Source of the DNA: Craspedostauros australis
Lineage: Eukaryota > Bacillariophyta > Bacillariophyceae > Mastogloiales > Achnanthaceae
Reading direction: 5' to 3'
Assembly (NCBI GenBank): GCA_026770025.1
Contig: JAMXDE010000003.1
Span: 2,418,001-2,482,000, forward strand
Length of the DNA: 64,000 nt
Shown here: positions 34,634 to 45,393 of the stretch, one piece after another
Position numbering within the stretch: the first letter of the stretch is position 1
Layout: each line of letters opens with the position of its first letter
The notes under the pieces: model-generated
Told to the model about the DNA's origin: nothing
Database searches by the model: none
What the model saw: only the letters and a program-made list of their open reading frames with translations
Made by a program: the position numbers and the translations under genes

Positions 34634-34754
34634 TCCAAGTTTTTACGTGTGTCTTGCTTCACGGGCTTTCACCTTTGTCGATGCTGACCAGGCCAAGTGT
34701 TTACGTGTGACTTGCTTCACGGGCTTTTACACCTTTGTCTTTTAGCTGACCAGC
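34634..34754. repeat. Tandem 58-63 bp duplication in the inner element's leader
   Basis: Two adjacent units share CCAAGT, TTTACGTGTG, CTTGCTTCACGGGCTTT, CACCTTTGTC and GCTGACCAG; the second has small insertions. RNA-structure role is possible. Confidence 0.8.
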
Positions 34755-35012
34755 TATCGTAAGTAACGCAGTGGTGCGGAACTTGGTTTGTTGGGAAGAA
34801 TTACTCCGCCTGCGATATTCGCAACAGCGGGTGAGCCTTTCTGCACTCTGGCAGGGCGAAGCGGGTGTGGCGGCACGTAGCAATCTGCACACACGAGCAA
34901 TTGGTCCGTCGTCACGAACGCGTTGGGCCTTTCTTGGGCCGAAATCAAAAGGAAGGGGACAGCGTGATGTCACCAGGGCATGCGCAGCACTTCAGGTTGC
35001 TTTCACTCTCAC

Positions 35013-35036
35013 GATAGAGGCTTGCGACTGTTAATC
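35013..35036 (-). promoter_or_regulatory. Primer-binding site, probable half-tRNA(Asn)
   Basis: Immediately inside the 5' LTR the plus strand reads TAGAGGCTTGCGACTGTTAA then TC. This looks like a tRNA D-arm end plus an anticodon arm: stem TGCGA, loop CTGTTAA with anticodon GTT (Asn), and the start of the 3' stem. A cleaved tRNA(Asn) 5' half with this 3' end would prime minus-strand synthesis exactly at the LTR edge, as Drosophila copia and Ty5 do with initiator tRNA(Met) halves. Confidence 0.6.
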
Positions 35037-35737
35037 TGATAATCAGCAATTACACACAGGACAAGAGGGGAGCACCAAACACTGCACTTACGACGCCGCC
35101 TGGGTGATCAATCCAATAGGTGAAGTTGGAGATGTTTGGTGTATTTGGTTGCTATGTTATTGGTGTGTCAATTGATGATTGAGTGTGGATTATGAGATGA
35201 TGATCTCCTATTGCTAATGATGGTGCCTATTGCACGGGTTTCTAATGTGCTGTTCGATTACCTCGTGGTTTTCTCTAAAACATTGCCCAAGATGGCATGT
35301 TGATCTACACGATATCTCGTGTTATCTCCACCTTTGGTCTTTCTTCATCTCTGTCTGATCTTGTCTGGTCTTGGTCTCTGTTTGATCACATATGGATTGA
35401 TCCGTCTACGTCGACAAGGTGCATGCATCACCTCTGACGATGTTGTTCTGGATCCTAAATGTTGTTGCCACGTGCTCGATGATGCACTCGGCTAGGCTAG
35501 ACAGATCAGCGTACCATGACTAAAACATAATCTCGATTCCGAGGATCACAATGACCGATCTTCTGACGTCATTGATGATGTCAGTGCCTACGTCAGGTTC
35601 GATGACTGTAGTGACTGAATCTGAATCGTGTATCAAGACTCATCCGACTATACTCTCAAATCGAGTCGAATCAGAAAATATTGAATCACATTTCAGTCAT
35701 GGGAGATGGGTACCTAATTTCGATCTAGATGTTGATA
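35037..35737 (-). repeat. 5' LTR of the inner retrotransposon
   Basis: Copy of 27246-27946. On the minus strand it begins TATCAACATC and ends GATTATCA. It should contain the promoter for the inner element. Confidence 0.95.
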
Positions 35738-35742
35738 TTCCG

Positions 35743-36202
35743 TGATGCCTGGAAAACAACAGACCAACAAGCAGAACATAGCAGATCATATGCTGGAACA
35801 AGGCGCGTCTGCTCTAATACTCGTCATGCCCTAATCCCACAAGTAGCTCCGTGCTACTGCGCATTCCTTCCATATCTGGTGAAGTCGAGAAGCGGGAATT
35901 TTATATATACCCAGGATCTGTCTCGTCACAGCGGACGGGTTGACTCAAGGAATCACATGTTGGTCTCATGGTCGATGCGTCCATCGATGCCACTCAATCG
36001 CGCAAATGCGTCACATTGAGTTGACGTCCCTCTGATGTTGACCAATATACATCAGCACATGATTGTCATAGGAGACGCCGCACTACGCAGGCTGTGCCGG
36101 CCATGGCGGATACTACACGATTCTGCAGCTCCAGTATTATCGTAGCCTCCTCAGGCTGTTCCTCTCATGTTGCTCAGAAAGAGCGACGAGTCAGTGATAA
36201 AC
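35743..36202 (-). other. Distal part of the outer element's 5' leader
   Basis: About 460 bp between the inner insertion and the outer 5' LTR. No ORF is supported. It joins to 27125-27245 across the inner element, giving an original leader of about 575 bp. Confidence 0.8.
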
Positions 36203-36371
36203 CAAACTCTCCTACTGGGAAAAGGCATGGAATTGGAAGTAAACAACGGATTATGAGCTCAAGGCACGAGCCATTTACCTCTCATGTGGTCTCTACTCTG
36301 CTGCGTACGATTCAGCTGCAAGTGCCCAGTCTAACGCTCAAATAACCGGTAATAACGTCCGTATCTGCTTG
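36203..36371 (-). repeat. 5' LTR of the outer retrotransposon
   Basis: Copy of 21323-21491 with no visible difference, followed by ACAAC at 36372-36376 (target duplication). Confidence 0.93.
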
Positions 36372-36376
36372 ACAAC

Positions 36377-37941
36377 AAGCATCTCATGCTTGACACCGCC
36401 GCTGCGCGCCGTGAATGTCAATCTCTGTTTGTCTCCGCATTCTGGAACAAACCGCGAGAAAACGCAACAAGGAGGCGGAAAGGAACCAGGCAAACCCGAT
36501 CTCCTGATCGAAACTTGCTCCAAGACTTGCGCAGACCCAACATCACACGCCATGTGATGTGATCAAAGAAAATGACATTTCTTGGTGACCCTCTCCCACC
36601 ACTCACATCGCTATTTGTGTTCCTGGAACGTCCTGGCAGTTTCGCGATCTCGCACGCCACTGTGCTGTGCGTGTCCCCGAAGTGTCTGATCCATGTCGTT
36701 CCATTGTCGCAAATCTAAACGATGACTTCGCTGGAAGTCGTTCGCTTCACGAACAACCAACAATCAGTGACAGCGTTTCAACGGAAAGACATGCTGGACG
36801 AAATACTCCACGACGAGAGATGCCAAATGCACGAAGCAAATCTCACAAAGACTTCATCCTGCTCTGCTCTGCTTTGGAGTTGAAAGCTGTCTCGTCATCT
36901 CCCTCCGACGAGTCCAACAACATTACGAAATAACTTGACCGTTTTCTACTCTGGTCGGGTCCGTTTCTATCTGTTTCACGTTCTCAGTCTCCTTTGCTCC
37001 TCAAGACCAGAGTATCGGAATCTGACGAAACAGGGAACAGGAAGGGATGATGACGCTCGTCAAGTTGAACTTCTGTGATGCTGCGCGGTGCGTCGTCCAA
37101 CTCGTGGTGTTCGTTCGTGACTGCGAGAATCTCAGCGTTCCAAAGAATCTCAAGTCGTGCCCTCCAGAGCACGACTTATTCCAGCAGGCCCGTCGCATCT
37201 TCGGACAGACGAAGATTTAGATTCAGAATTGTGGCAAACACAACAGAAATCAAACAGACACGTATATCGGCAGACATACAAACAGACAGACACCAGCACA
37301 TGTGCAGACATACAGACAGTACCGACACATACTGTACACACTGGACATGCCCGAGCACGTGGATCACGGAGATGCCAGAGCAACAGTCACCGTCACACGG
37401 GCTCCATGGCAAGGCAGCGAGAGGCGGACTGCACCGCATTGTATTCTACCTTTCGACCTTGATCGTGCCTCTCCGCGCCTTTCTGTCCATTTCACGTCAT
37501 TCGACTTTATCCATCCCAGATCGGCCGGCTATTTATTCGACTCGGCATTGCTCTGCTGAACAAGCCATCGACTGGCGAGGGGCATGCCATGGTGCCTGCT
37601 TGTCGTCTCGGCTCGACTCGGCTTGGACATCCTGGTCACTATCGTTGTCGTTGCTAGCGTCTTTGTCACCCGCAATGCGAAAGTGCTACCATCGGCAGAT
37701 GCTTAGAATGTGCTAATATTCAGTTTGGTTTGGTTTGATAACTATGGAATTCTATATAAATATCCACGCTGTCCGCCTGACCTTGTCTAGAGAGTGCTAG
37801 CAGGTAGCTTGCGTGGTGCGGGTCGCTCGAGGCAGCAAATCTCTCCAACGATCCTCGCCGAGGAGTGTTCTTGGTGATGATCTCTGCGGAGTCAGACATT
37901 CATCCCCCGCTGTTGCCTTGTCTTTACCCACTGTGCTTTGC
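36377..37941. other. Intergenic region, no supported gene
   Basis: About 1.6 kb between the LTR element and the HA-domain gene. Frames such as 37075-37716 have random composition. A TATATAAATA-like stretch lies near 37752. Repeated ACAGAC/CAGACA motifs occur at about 37250-37330. Confidence 0.5.
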
Positions 37942-39366
37942 TCAAGCCTTGCGTGGACTCCAGCAAAAGCCAACACCGTTCAAACGATCGATGCGCTGCT
38001 GGGTGATGTTGCTCGGGCGATTCTGCTGCAGCAGTCGGTACTGCCGCCTCTGGCACTTGATCCAGACGGCAAGGCCCCTGTGGATGGAGTTCTTGCATGG
38101 GACAAGGCAGTGGCCGTGCTGCTCCTGGAAGGCGCAAAGCTCTTGGAATCTGGACTCCCACAGGGCATGGTGAGAGTCCCACACGAAGCCGACTTCGTCC
38201 AGGATCTGTTGTCTGCGATCTGTCAGCGTGCAGTGGCGGCCCTCCATCTTGAGCTTGAACTGATAGCGCTGTCGCTTGGTCCACTGGGCGAGATGTGGGT
38301 GCAGCTTGTGAGTGTATGGAACGGAGCAGTGTCCAAACTGCTTCTTGAATGCGCAGAGCTCGTTGAATCGGGTCTCCCACTGCGTTTCTTGGTGCTGACG
38401 GATGTGGTTGATGTCAGTTGACGTAGCATCAACGGATGGGGCGGCTGAGCATGTTGAGCAATCTGACGGTGCCGACGAAAGCGAAACACAAGATGATGCT
38501 GATGGCAGAACATCGACCATCGTATTTGCTCCCATGCCATCGCTGTGGCTGCGGACTTGAGATGCCGGCTGTGCCTCGGTCTGCTTGTCTGCTGCTTGGT
38601 GGGGCGATGTCTTGTTGTCCTTCTTGAAGCGCTTATGACGCTTCAGGTGCTCGTCGCTGGAGGGGACCAGCCTCAGGGTGTGGTTGTAGCTGCTTGAGAT
38701 CTCCGGGATATCGGACGGATGGGCGACATCTCTGCTTCGCTTGTTTTGCCTTGGCCTGAGCGACGGTGCCGATGATGGAACAGATGCAAGATCGAGCTTC
38801 GATGAAGATGTCATCAGCGGCGTCAATAGCTGTGCAGATTTTGGCAGTGTGTGTGCGGTATGGTCCATCTTGGACACGACGACCATGCGGTTAGGGTTGA
38901 TGGGGATTGGTTCCATGTCCGCCAGGTCGAGATCATATAACATTGACGATGGTGGCGCTGGTGTCGACTGTGCTGCCGGTGGCATGAACTCCAGCGATGA
39001 GGATGAGGAGTCGAAGAACCACGCCAGAGACGACAGAGATTGGTTGGATTCAACGCCCGATGGCTTCTTGATGCCAGAGACACTCGCATCGATGAGGTCG
39101 TCGAAGTCGAGACAGATATCCTCGTCGAGATCGAGCTGATCAAACCTCATGGCATCAGACGACTGAGGGACCGGCATCGAAGAATGATCGTTTTGGCAGC
39201 GCAGCAAAGCCATCACATCGCCATTGGCTTTGTGGAAAAGAGCCTGGCCTGGCTTTGATGGCATTGATGTCGCCGCCGAAGAGGATTCGGTGCCAGACGA
39301 GAAGATGGTGTTGCCGATGTCCAGCACATCCCACTGGTCATCGAAGAGCTTGGATTGGATGTTCAT
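37942..39366 (-). CDS. Helicase-associated (HA) domain protein, two HA repeats, 474 aa
   Basis: I place the start at 39366 (MNIQSKLFDDQWDVLD); the same frame is open to 40053, but the added residues are low-complexity leader. Residues 1-320 are S/P/D-rich with acidic patches and a basic cluster (HLKRHKRFKKDNK), a possible nuclear signal. The C-terminus has two tandem HA domains (PF03457 type). Repeat 1, about 329-398: WETRFNELCAFKKQFGHCSV, LAQWTKRQRYQFK, RRQQILDEVGFVWD. Repeat 2, about 399-474: WESRFQELCAFQEQHGHCLV, LAVWIKCQRRQYR, RIDRLNGVGFCW. HA domains are small Trp-containing helical bundles thought to bind nucleic acid; diatoms have many such proteins outside helicases. No helicase motifs are present. 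Role is probably nuclear but unknown. Confidence 0.85.
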   Translation of the reverse strand: MNIQSKLFDDQWDVLDIGNTIFSSGTESSSAATSMPSKPGQALFHKANGDVMALLRCQNDHSSMPVPQSSDAMRFDQLDLDEDICLDFDDLIDASVSGIKKPSGVESNQSLSSLAWFFDSSSSSLEFMPPAAQSTPAPPSSMLYDLDLADMEPIPINPNRMVVVSKMDHTAHTLPKSAQLLTPLMTSSSKLDLASVPSSAPSLRPRQNKRSRDVAHPSDIPEISSSYNHTLRLVPSSDEHLKRHKRFKKDNKTSPHQAADKQTEAQPASQVRSHSDGMGANTMVDVLPSASSCVSLSSAPSDCSTCSAAPSVDATSTDINHIRQHQETQWETRFNELCAFKKQFGHCSVPYTHKLHPHLAQWTKRQRYQFKLKMEGRHCTLTDRRQQILDEVGFVWDSHHALWESRFQELCAFQEQHGHCLVPCKNSIHRGLAVWIKCQRRQYRLLQQNRPSNITQQRIDRLNGVGFCWSPRKA

Positions 39367-40471
<1,105 letters not shown>

Positions 40472-40499
40472 TGTTCGCTATTATTACCTTGCTGCTCGA

Positions 40500-43014
40500 C
40501 TATTCCTCCTCTTCAGATTCGTCGCTGCCGGAATCGCCACTGGAATCGTCACTGGGGGCATCAGAATCGCTGTCGCCACTGCCATCCGATTCCTCTGATG
40601 ACTCCTGTGGATCTTCATCCACCCCCAAACGCTCGTGTGTGCTCACTCCGATCCAGTCCATGTCTGCAGGATCAACGATGTCCGCAATGGGCACATCAAT
40701 CCCTCCTTCCACCTCCATCCCCTGAGCTTGCACCGTCTCTGGAGCAAGCACATCATCGTCCACAGCATCCTTGTTTGCAGCAGCCTCATCTGCAGCAGCC
40801 TCATCCACAGCAGCCTGTCGTGCAGCAGCCTCATCTGCAGCAGCCTCATCCACAGCAGCCTGTCGTGCAGCAGCCTCATCTGCAGCCTTGTCCGCAGCAG
40901 CCTGGTGTGCAGCAGCCCATTGTGCAGCCTCGTTTGCAACTGCCTGTTTTGCAGCAGCCTCGTTTGCTGCCTCGCTTGCAGCAGCCTGTTGTGCAGCAGG
41001 CTTGTTTGCAGCAGCCTGTTGTGCTGCCAGCTCCAGCCTCTCCGCCTCATCAGCCAGAGCATTCGCTCTCACTGCTCTGGCTCTGGCCTCTGCTGCCGTT
41101 GGCGCCTTGGACGGCGCGGCTTGGAGGACCGGGGCTGCTGGTGGCGCGGCTTGGAGGACTGGAGCTGCTGGTGGCGCGGCTTGGAGGACCGGGGCTGCTG
41201 GTGGCACGACGGCGGCGCCACTGGCGCGAGGAGCGGGAGGCGGCATCAACGGAAAGTACCCGCTTGCCATGGCGATGCCCTTGGCGATGGCGGCCACTAC
41301 ATCCTTGGTGGGTGTTGTTGTTGGTGCTGGCGTTGTTGTTGGTGTTGGTGTTGGTGTTGGTGATTGTGCTGGTGTTTGTGCTGGTGTTGGTGTTGGTGTT
41401 GGTTTGGCGGGGTGGTGTGCCGCCTTTTTGGATTTTGTGGCACGATGGGTTTTGGACTTGCGCCGATGCTTGGACTTGCGCACCTTGTGTGAGGTCTTGG
41501 TGGGCTTGCCTGGACACGCGTCGTACCGGCTGCTGGTGACGCTGATGGATTTTGTTGAGCAGCTGCTGTCACCGCGAGGCACAGCGGCAGGACCCTCCGG
41601 GAAGGACGCCCCAAACACGCCTTCGTGCTGTTGGAAGAGTTCAGGGAAGCAGAAAGAAGTTCGTGAGTTGGAGTGCGCGCGCTTTTGTCACCCATCCAGT
41701 CGTGGTTGATCGTGGAATTCGCTCGGTTATTTCGTTTCATGTACTTACCTGTATGGCCGCCACCTTCTCGTACGTGGAGGGTGCGTAGTGTGTAGCGGTT
41801 CCGATGGTGGAGTCATCGCAACGGGAGGGCACACATGTGATGCGCGTGTTCAGGTCAACACGGCGTTGTGGCGTAGTAGCCCCAACACGCGACAAGCCAA
41901 CGAATACGGATCGTTTATTTGTTGGACGAGCTTTTGGAACGACAGAAACGATGGGGTGAGAACTGTGTTGTTCGACAACGCGCACAATCAACACAGATGC
42001 CCTCACCACGCTCTCCTTGTCGTTCGTAGTTACCTCCATCTCCATGTAGTTGATACCACTGAGAACGCCATCGCTGGCGCGCTCGAATCGATTCGTGACA
42101 GCGAACGGCAAATCCACTTTCTGCGTGCGCACTGGTACTCCTTCGCGCTTTTTCATGCGCGACATCGCCTGAGCTGTAGCATTCACACGCGCCTTTTCGT
42201 CATCGAACGTTGTCACCCACGACTGGTTGGCAACAGCAAAATCATCGCGCAATTGCTCGTGGAGAAGTTCAACGTTTGCAAGAGCAGCGTTTTGCATCAC
42301 TTCAAGCACGACAGACATGCCACCAGGCGCAACATGCACGCGAAGGTCTTTGTGGCAAGTGCCACCGGTGAGTTCAAACGCAAGATCGATGACACGTTCG
42401 CCATTCACGTTGCGGTAGAAGGTGCGGGTCACGGGAAGATTTTGGTGGTTGTTGGCGTCGAGCCACTTCATGACGTCGGCGTCAGTGGTGGCGACAGGTG
42501 ATGGAGGAGCAGCTTTGGTCATGGCTGGTAGGATGGTGGTGTTTGTTCGTTGCAGTGGTGGTGGCTGCGTTGTAGCGTTGTTGTCGTTGTCGTTGTTGTT
42601 GTCGTTGTCGTTGTCCAGGTTGGTGAGGTCGATGTCTGGTCGGATCATTCGAGAAGCTTCTCGAATTTCCCTGGCGTTCGCAGCAAGCTCGGAAACGGTT
42701 GGAGATTCGTTTGCGTCTTTCCCGACTGAATCAAAATTATGAGTCACGTATTATGAGTCACGCATGTATCCGTCAAACAAGTCACGTCATGCACACGTCA
42801 CAGATTCAAGGCACTCACTTTTTTCTTGTTGGACCTTGGCGCGAAGTTTCGCCAGGTTTCTCGGAAATTCGCTTTCGATGAAGTTGCGCGCGATGCTGGA
42901 CCTCCTCCACACCTCTTTTCCGTCCCACTCTGGTTTGATGATGTTGTCTCGCACTTGCTCTTTGAGGGTCTGCACCAGTTTGCTGCTGTAGATCCAGCGT
43001 TTCGGTTTCGCCAT
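40500..43014 (-). CDS. Unrecognised 3-exon gene with Ala/Pro repeats and acidic tail, about 766 aa
   Basis: Exons on the minus strand are 43014-42819, 42725-41749 and 41627-40500. Introns start GTGAGT and GTAAGT and end ATTCAG and CAACAG, and all joins keep frame. Exon 1 encodes a compact basic region with spaced aromatics (KRWIYSSKLVQTLKEQV, then EWDGKEVWRRSS) that could be a small DNA-binding unit. Exon 2 holds an N/D repeat and a globular part (WLDANNHQNLPVTRTFYRNV, RVIDLAFELTGGTCHKDLRV) of unknown fold. Exon 3 has a basic KSKHRRKSKTHRATKSKK stretch, T/P repeats, three AAPPAAPVLQ units, EAAARQAAVD repeats and an acidic Ser/Asp/Glu tail. I do not recognise the family. It is divergent to the Harbinger-like transposase 1.37 kb away; it could be that element's accessory protein or a host gene. 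Confidence 0.65.
40773..40893. repeat. Coding Ala-rich tandem repeats
   Basis: GCAGCAGCCTCATC- and GCAGCAGCCTGTCGTGCAG-type units repeat in exon 3, encoding DEAAARQAAVDEAA on the minus strand. Probably a helical, length-variable segment. Confidence 0.85.
41114..41206. repeat. Three 30 bp coding repeats
   Basis: Three near-identical 30 bp units containing GCTTGGAGGACC encode AAPPAAPVLQ on the minus strand; only one or two bases differ between units. Confidence 0.88.
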
Positions 43015-44379
43015 CGTGGTTTTTGTGTGATATTGCAAGCGTACAAACAAAAGGCAGCCTCTCCACCTCCCTTGCACTACATCTGCTGCTCATCCTGAGG
43101 TTGACGCGGTCTCCTGTGCATCGAAACCATTCAGCTTTCTATTCGTCTGCCTAGTAGTCTTCGAAGTGGTCATACTCTGTTGCACACGAACAGAAGCACT
43201 ATTATAGTCTTGTTTTGATGTCCCGTCATGAAATATCTGGACATCTGTTCAGCTCAGTGACACACATTATCAAATTTTATGTCCCACAATACCACGCATG
43301 ATTGTGCCAGTGGAAGCACGTTCAATCGTCACAAGTCATCGTGAAATAATCGTAAAGTCATTGCTCTTCCATCCCCCAAAAAGAATTACAATCGCAATTC
43401 CACCCGGAATTACAAAATAAATTATTTTGGAATTCTTGGCGTATTCTTCATCTCACCACGATGACAGTGTTGCCTATTTCTCTTTTTTGCTCCGATTGCT
43501 GGGGATAAAGGGTCGGAATTACAAAATAAATTATGTTTGCAATACCGTTGGGCCTTTTCATTTGTTTCTTTCTTGTTTGACTTTTTCCGTTGTCCTTGGG
43601 GACGGCAAGGAAGGATTGCAACTAGCGCTACGACTCCTGATTCTGTCAATGACGCTGGATACAGATGTTCACCGCCTCACTGAGGCCTTGTTCTTGAGCT
43701 TGGTACGAATGTCATGCCATGGAGGTTCGTCATTGGCGGAATCGTGGGTGCCTGCGCCTCGTCGCGTCGCTGGTACTGGTGACATGCCCCATGTGGTCAG
43801 CGCGGCCACCTGCGAGTGCGCAACCAGGCATCACATGCACTAGCAATGTTCGTTGCCTGACCGAGCAAGCCAATCGCATCAGCTCCAACAACGGACTAGG
43901 GCAGTCTACCAATCCATAGAAGTCTTGCATACACGAGTCAACGCAATTGTATTCTGTTGTCTGCGCTTGCCTGCTCTGCGCTCTACTCCCACGTTGATGT
44001 TGCAAGGCGCAATGACCAGCGAAACAGACAGTCCAATTCATCACAGCATGTCTCGTTCCTTTAGGCCACGTAGCACATGCGGATACACCAAAGGAGGGAT
44101 CACACATTGTCCGTTGCAAATGAAGTCGTGGGAGGATGGAGCACGACTTCCACACCGAATGCCGTATGCACATGCTTTGAGTTGGCAAAAACTGGTGCAG
44201 CTAATTCATAGACTACATGGTCATCATCAGGTAATTATGTTAGCAACAACAAGCCACTTCCTCCATGACCAACAAACTTGACACTGCTACTCTTGCCACA
44301 CAAAACGTAGTCTTCGTTGAAACCAACACGAACTTGCATTCCACATAGTCGAATCACAACTCAGGCACGACTCACAGAC
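43015..44379. promoter_or_regulatory. Divergent intergenic region between unknown gene and transposase
   Basis: About 1.37 kb shared by two divergent transcription units. A 21 bp direct repeat containing GGAATTACAAAATAAATTAT occurs at 43405-43425 and 43514-43534. The first copy lies within an imperfect palindrome (CAAAAT...ATTTTG). No coding frame is supported. Confidence 0.5.
43405..43534. repeat. Pair of 21 bp AT-rich direct repeats
   Basis: The copies begin at 43405 and 43514 and share GGAATTACAAAATAAATTAT. Possible binding sites for the transposase or for a divergent promoter. Confidence 0.75.
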
Positions 44380-45393
44380 ATGGATTCGGCAGCGGAGAGT
44401 ACCAGTGCTGGTGAATTTGCAGCCGAAGGATTTTTGCTGATGGGAGACAACGTGCATCACCGCGACATGGACACCCTCAACGATGCACAGTTGCGGAATT
44501 TTCGCGCGATGTTTGGCACCGATCCGTCCATCACTCACCTCCTCTGGGAAGACCTGATTGGCACAGGTCTTCTCCCCTGCAATGCGAAGCCGAAGCACCT
44601 CCTTTGGATGTGCGCGTTCCTCCGAATGTACCTGTCTGAGACAGTGGTGGCGCGGATGATGAACACCAGCGCGAAAACTTTCCGCCAGTGGGCGTGGGTC
44701 ATGGCTAGAGCCGTTGAGGAGTTGCGTCATGACATCGTAAGTGCAGCACATGAGAACCCCGACCGATGCGAACTCTTTTTTTCGCCTACCACGACTCACT
44801 CACAATTTTCGTTCGTGACTGCTCGTATCCATCTTGTTTGCCTACAGATTGACCTAGACAACCGCTTTATTGACGCAGACAGAAATGGGAGCGCTTTCTT
44901 GACTGTCGACGGCACTGACTTTCGCACTAACGACCCCAAACCGTTTAACAAGGTGTGGTACTCGCACAAGTTCAAGGCTGCTGGTGTGAGGTACGAAGTT
45001 GCTGTTTCCATAAGCAGAGGAGACATTGTTTGGGTGAATGGCCCCTATCCGTGTGGATACATGAATGACCTGGGCATCTTCCGCTCGGACCTCAAGCAAG
45101 CAATTCGGGCTGACGAGGTCGTCATTGCTGATAACGGCTACAGAGGGGATGACAAAGTGTTCCCGCCCACCTTCAAAGCTGATGGCATTCTTCGTGCTCG
45201 CCACGAAACGATTAACGGTAGATTGAAGCAGTGGGGCTGTTTGGGACAGAAGTGGCGACATCACGTGGACAAACACCACACAGCCTTCCATGCGGTGGCG
45301 GTCATCACCCAAATCGAACTAGGTAACGGCTATCCAGCGTTCGACGTCGACAAGGCGCTGGCCACAGCCCGACAGCGAATGGGTCACGACTAG
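44380..45393 (+). CDS. PIF/Harbinger-like DDE transposase, 2 exons, 300 aa
   Basis: Exons are 44380-44736 and 44848-45393. The 111 bp intron (GTAAGT...CTACAG) is a multiple of three without stops, so the unspliced frame stays open, but splicing joins HDI to IDLDNRF and removes a poor 37-residue insert. The first half is a helical region like the HTH part of these proteins (LLWMCAFLRMYLSE, ARMMNTSAKTFRQW). The core matches DDE_Tnp_4: FLTVDGTDF (Asp 140/143), WYSHKFKAAGVRYEV, GPYPCGYMNDLGIF (Asp 193), IADNGYRGDD (Asp 214) and RHETINGRLKQW (Glu 239). All acidic catalytic positions appear present. Start at 44380 is the first ATG giving the full helical region. Such domains also occur in domesticated host nucleases. 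I could not find terminal inverted repeats with confidence. Confidence 0.82.
   Translation: MDSAAESTSAGEFAAEGFLLMGDNVHHRDMDTLNDAQLRNFRAMFGTDPSITHLLWEDLIGTGLLPCNAKPKHLLWMCAFLRMYLSETVVARMMNTSAKTFRQWAWVMARAVEELRHDIVSAAHENPDRCELFFSPTTTHSQFSFVTARIHLVCLQIDLDNRFIDADRNGSAFLTVDGTDFRTNDPKPFNKVWYSHKFKAAGVRYEVAVSISRGDIVWVNGPYPCGYMNDLGIFRSDLKQAIRADEVVIADNGYRGDDKVFPPTFKADGILRARHETINGRLKQWGCLGQKWRHHVDKHHTAFHAVAVITQIELGNGYPAFDVDKALATARQRMGHD

Larger units (their letters stand above)
33431..35036 (-). other. Long 5' leader of the inner retrotransposon
   Basis: About 1.6 kb between 5' LTR and ATG, much longer than typical copia leaders. The plus-strand frame at 32558-33733 runs antisense to gag and is not a gene. 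Internal repeats include two copies of a 58-63 bp unit with TTACGTGTG and TTGCTTCACGGGCTTTT (about 34634-34754) and two copies of GACCGTGTGAATTTCCCG (near 33752 and 33840). It may carry packaging or translation signals. Confidence 0.75.
27241..35742 (-). mobile_element. Inner Ty1/copia LTR retrotransposon nested in the outer element
   Basis: LTRs of 701 bp (27246-27946 and 35037-35737) are flanked by TTCCG at 27241-27245 and 35738-35742, a clean 5 bp target duplication. The LTRs run TGATAATC...GTTGATA on the plus strand and look identical, so insertion is recent. On the minus strand a purine tract ATAGGGGAG (about 27947-27955) abuts the 3' LTR, and a tRNA-like primer site abuts the 5' LTR. 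One intact gag-pol ORF of 1819 codons is present. The long leader (33431-35036) is unusual. Confidence 0.95.
21319..36376 (-). mobile_element. Outer Ty1/copia (CoDi-like) LTR retrotransposon, interrupted by a second element
   Basis: Terminal direct repeats (21323-21491 and 36203-36371) flank gag and pol ORFs on the minus strand. Outside them, ACAAC occurs at 21319-21323 and again at 36372-36376, a 5 bp target duplication. If the shared C is counted in the LTR, the duplication is ACAA and the LTR runs CAA...TTG. A purine tract (GAGGGGAC on the minus strand, about 21492-21500) abuts the 3' LTR, as expected of a polypurine tract. Without the inner element it would be about 6.5 kb. Order on the minus strand is 5' LTR, leader, gag, TGA, protease, integrase, reverse transcriptase, RNase H, 3' LTR; integrase before RT defines copia. 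I see no primer-binding match beside the 5' LTR. Confidence 0.93.

Noticed and set aside
36180-36202. Primer-binding site of the outer element
   Set aside because: The bases beside the 5' LTR (GTTTATCACTGACTCG on the minus strand) match no tRNA end or anticodon arm that I can name with confidence.
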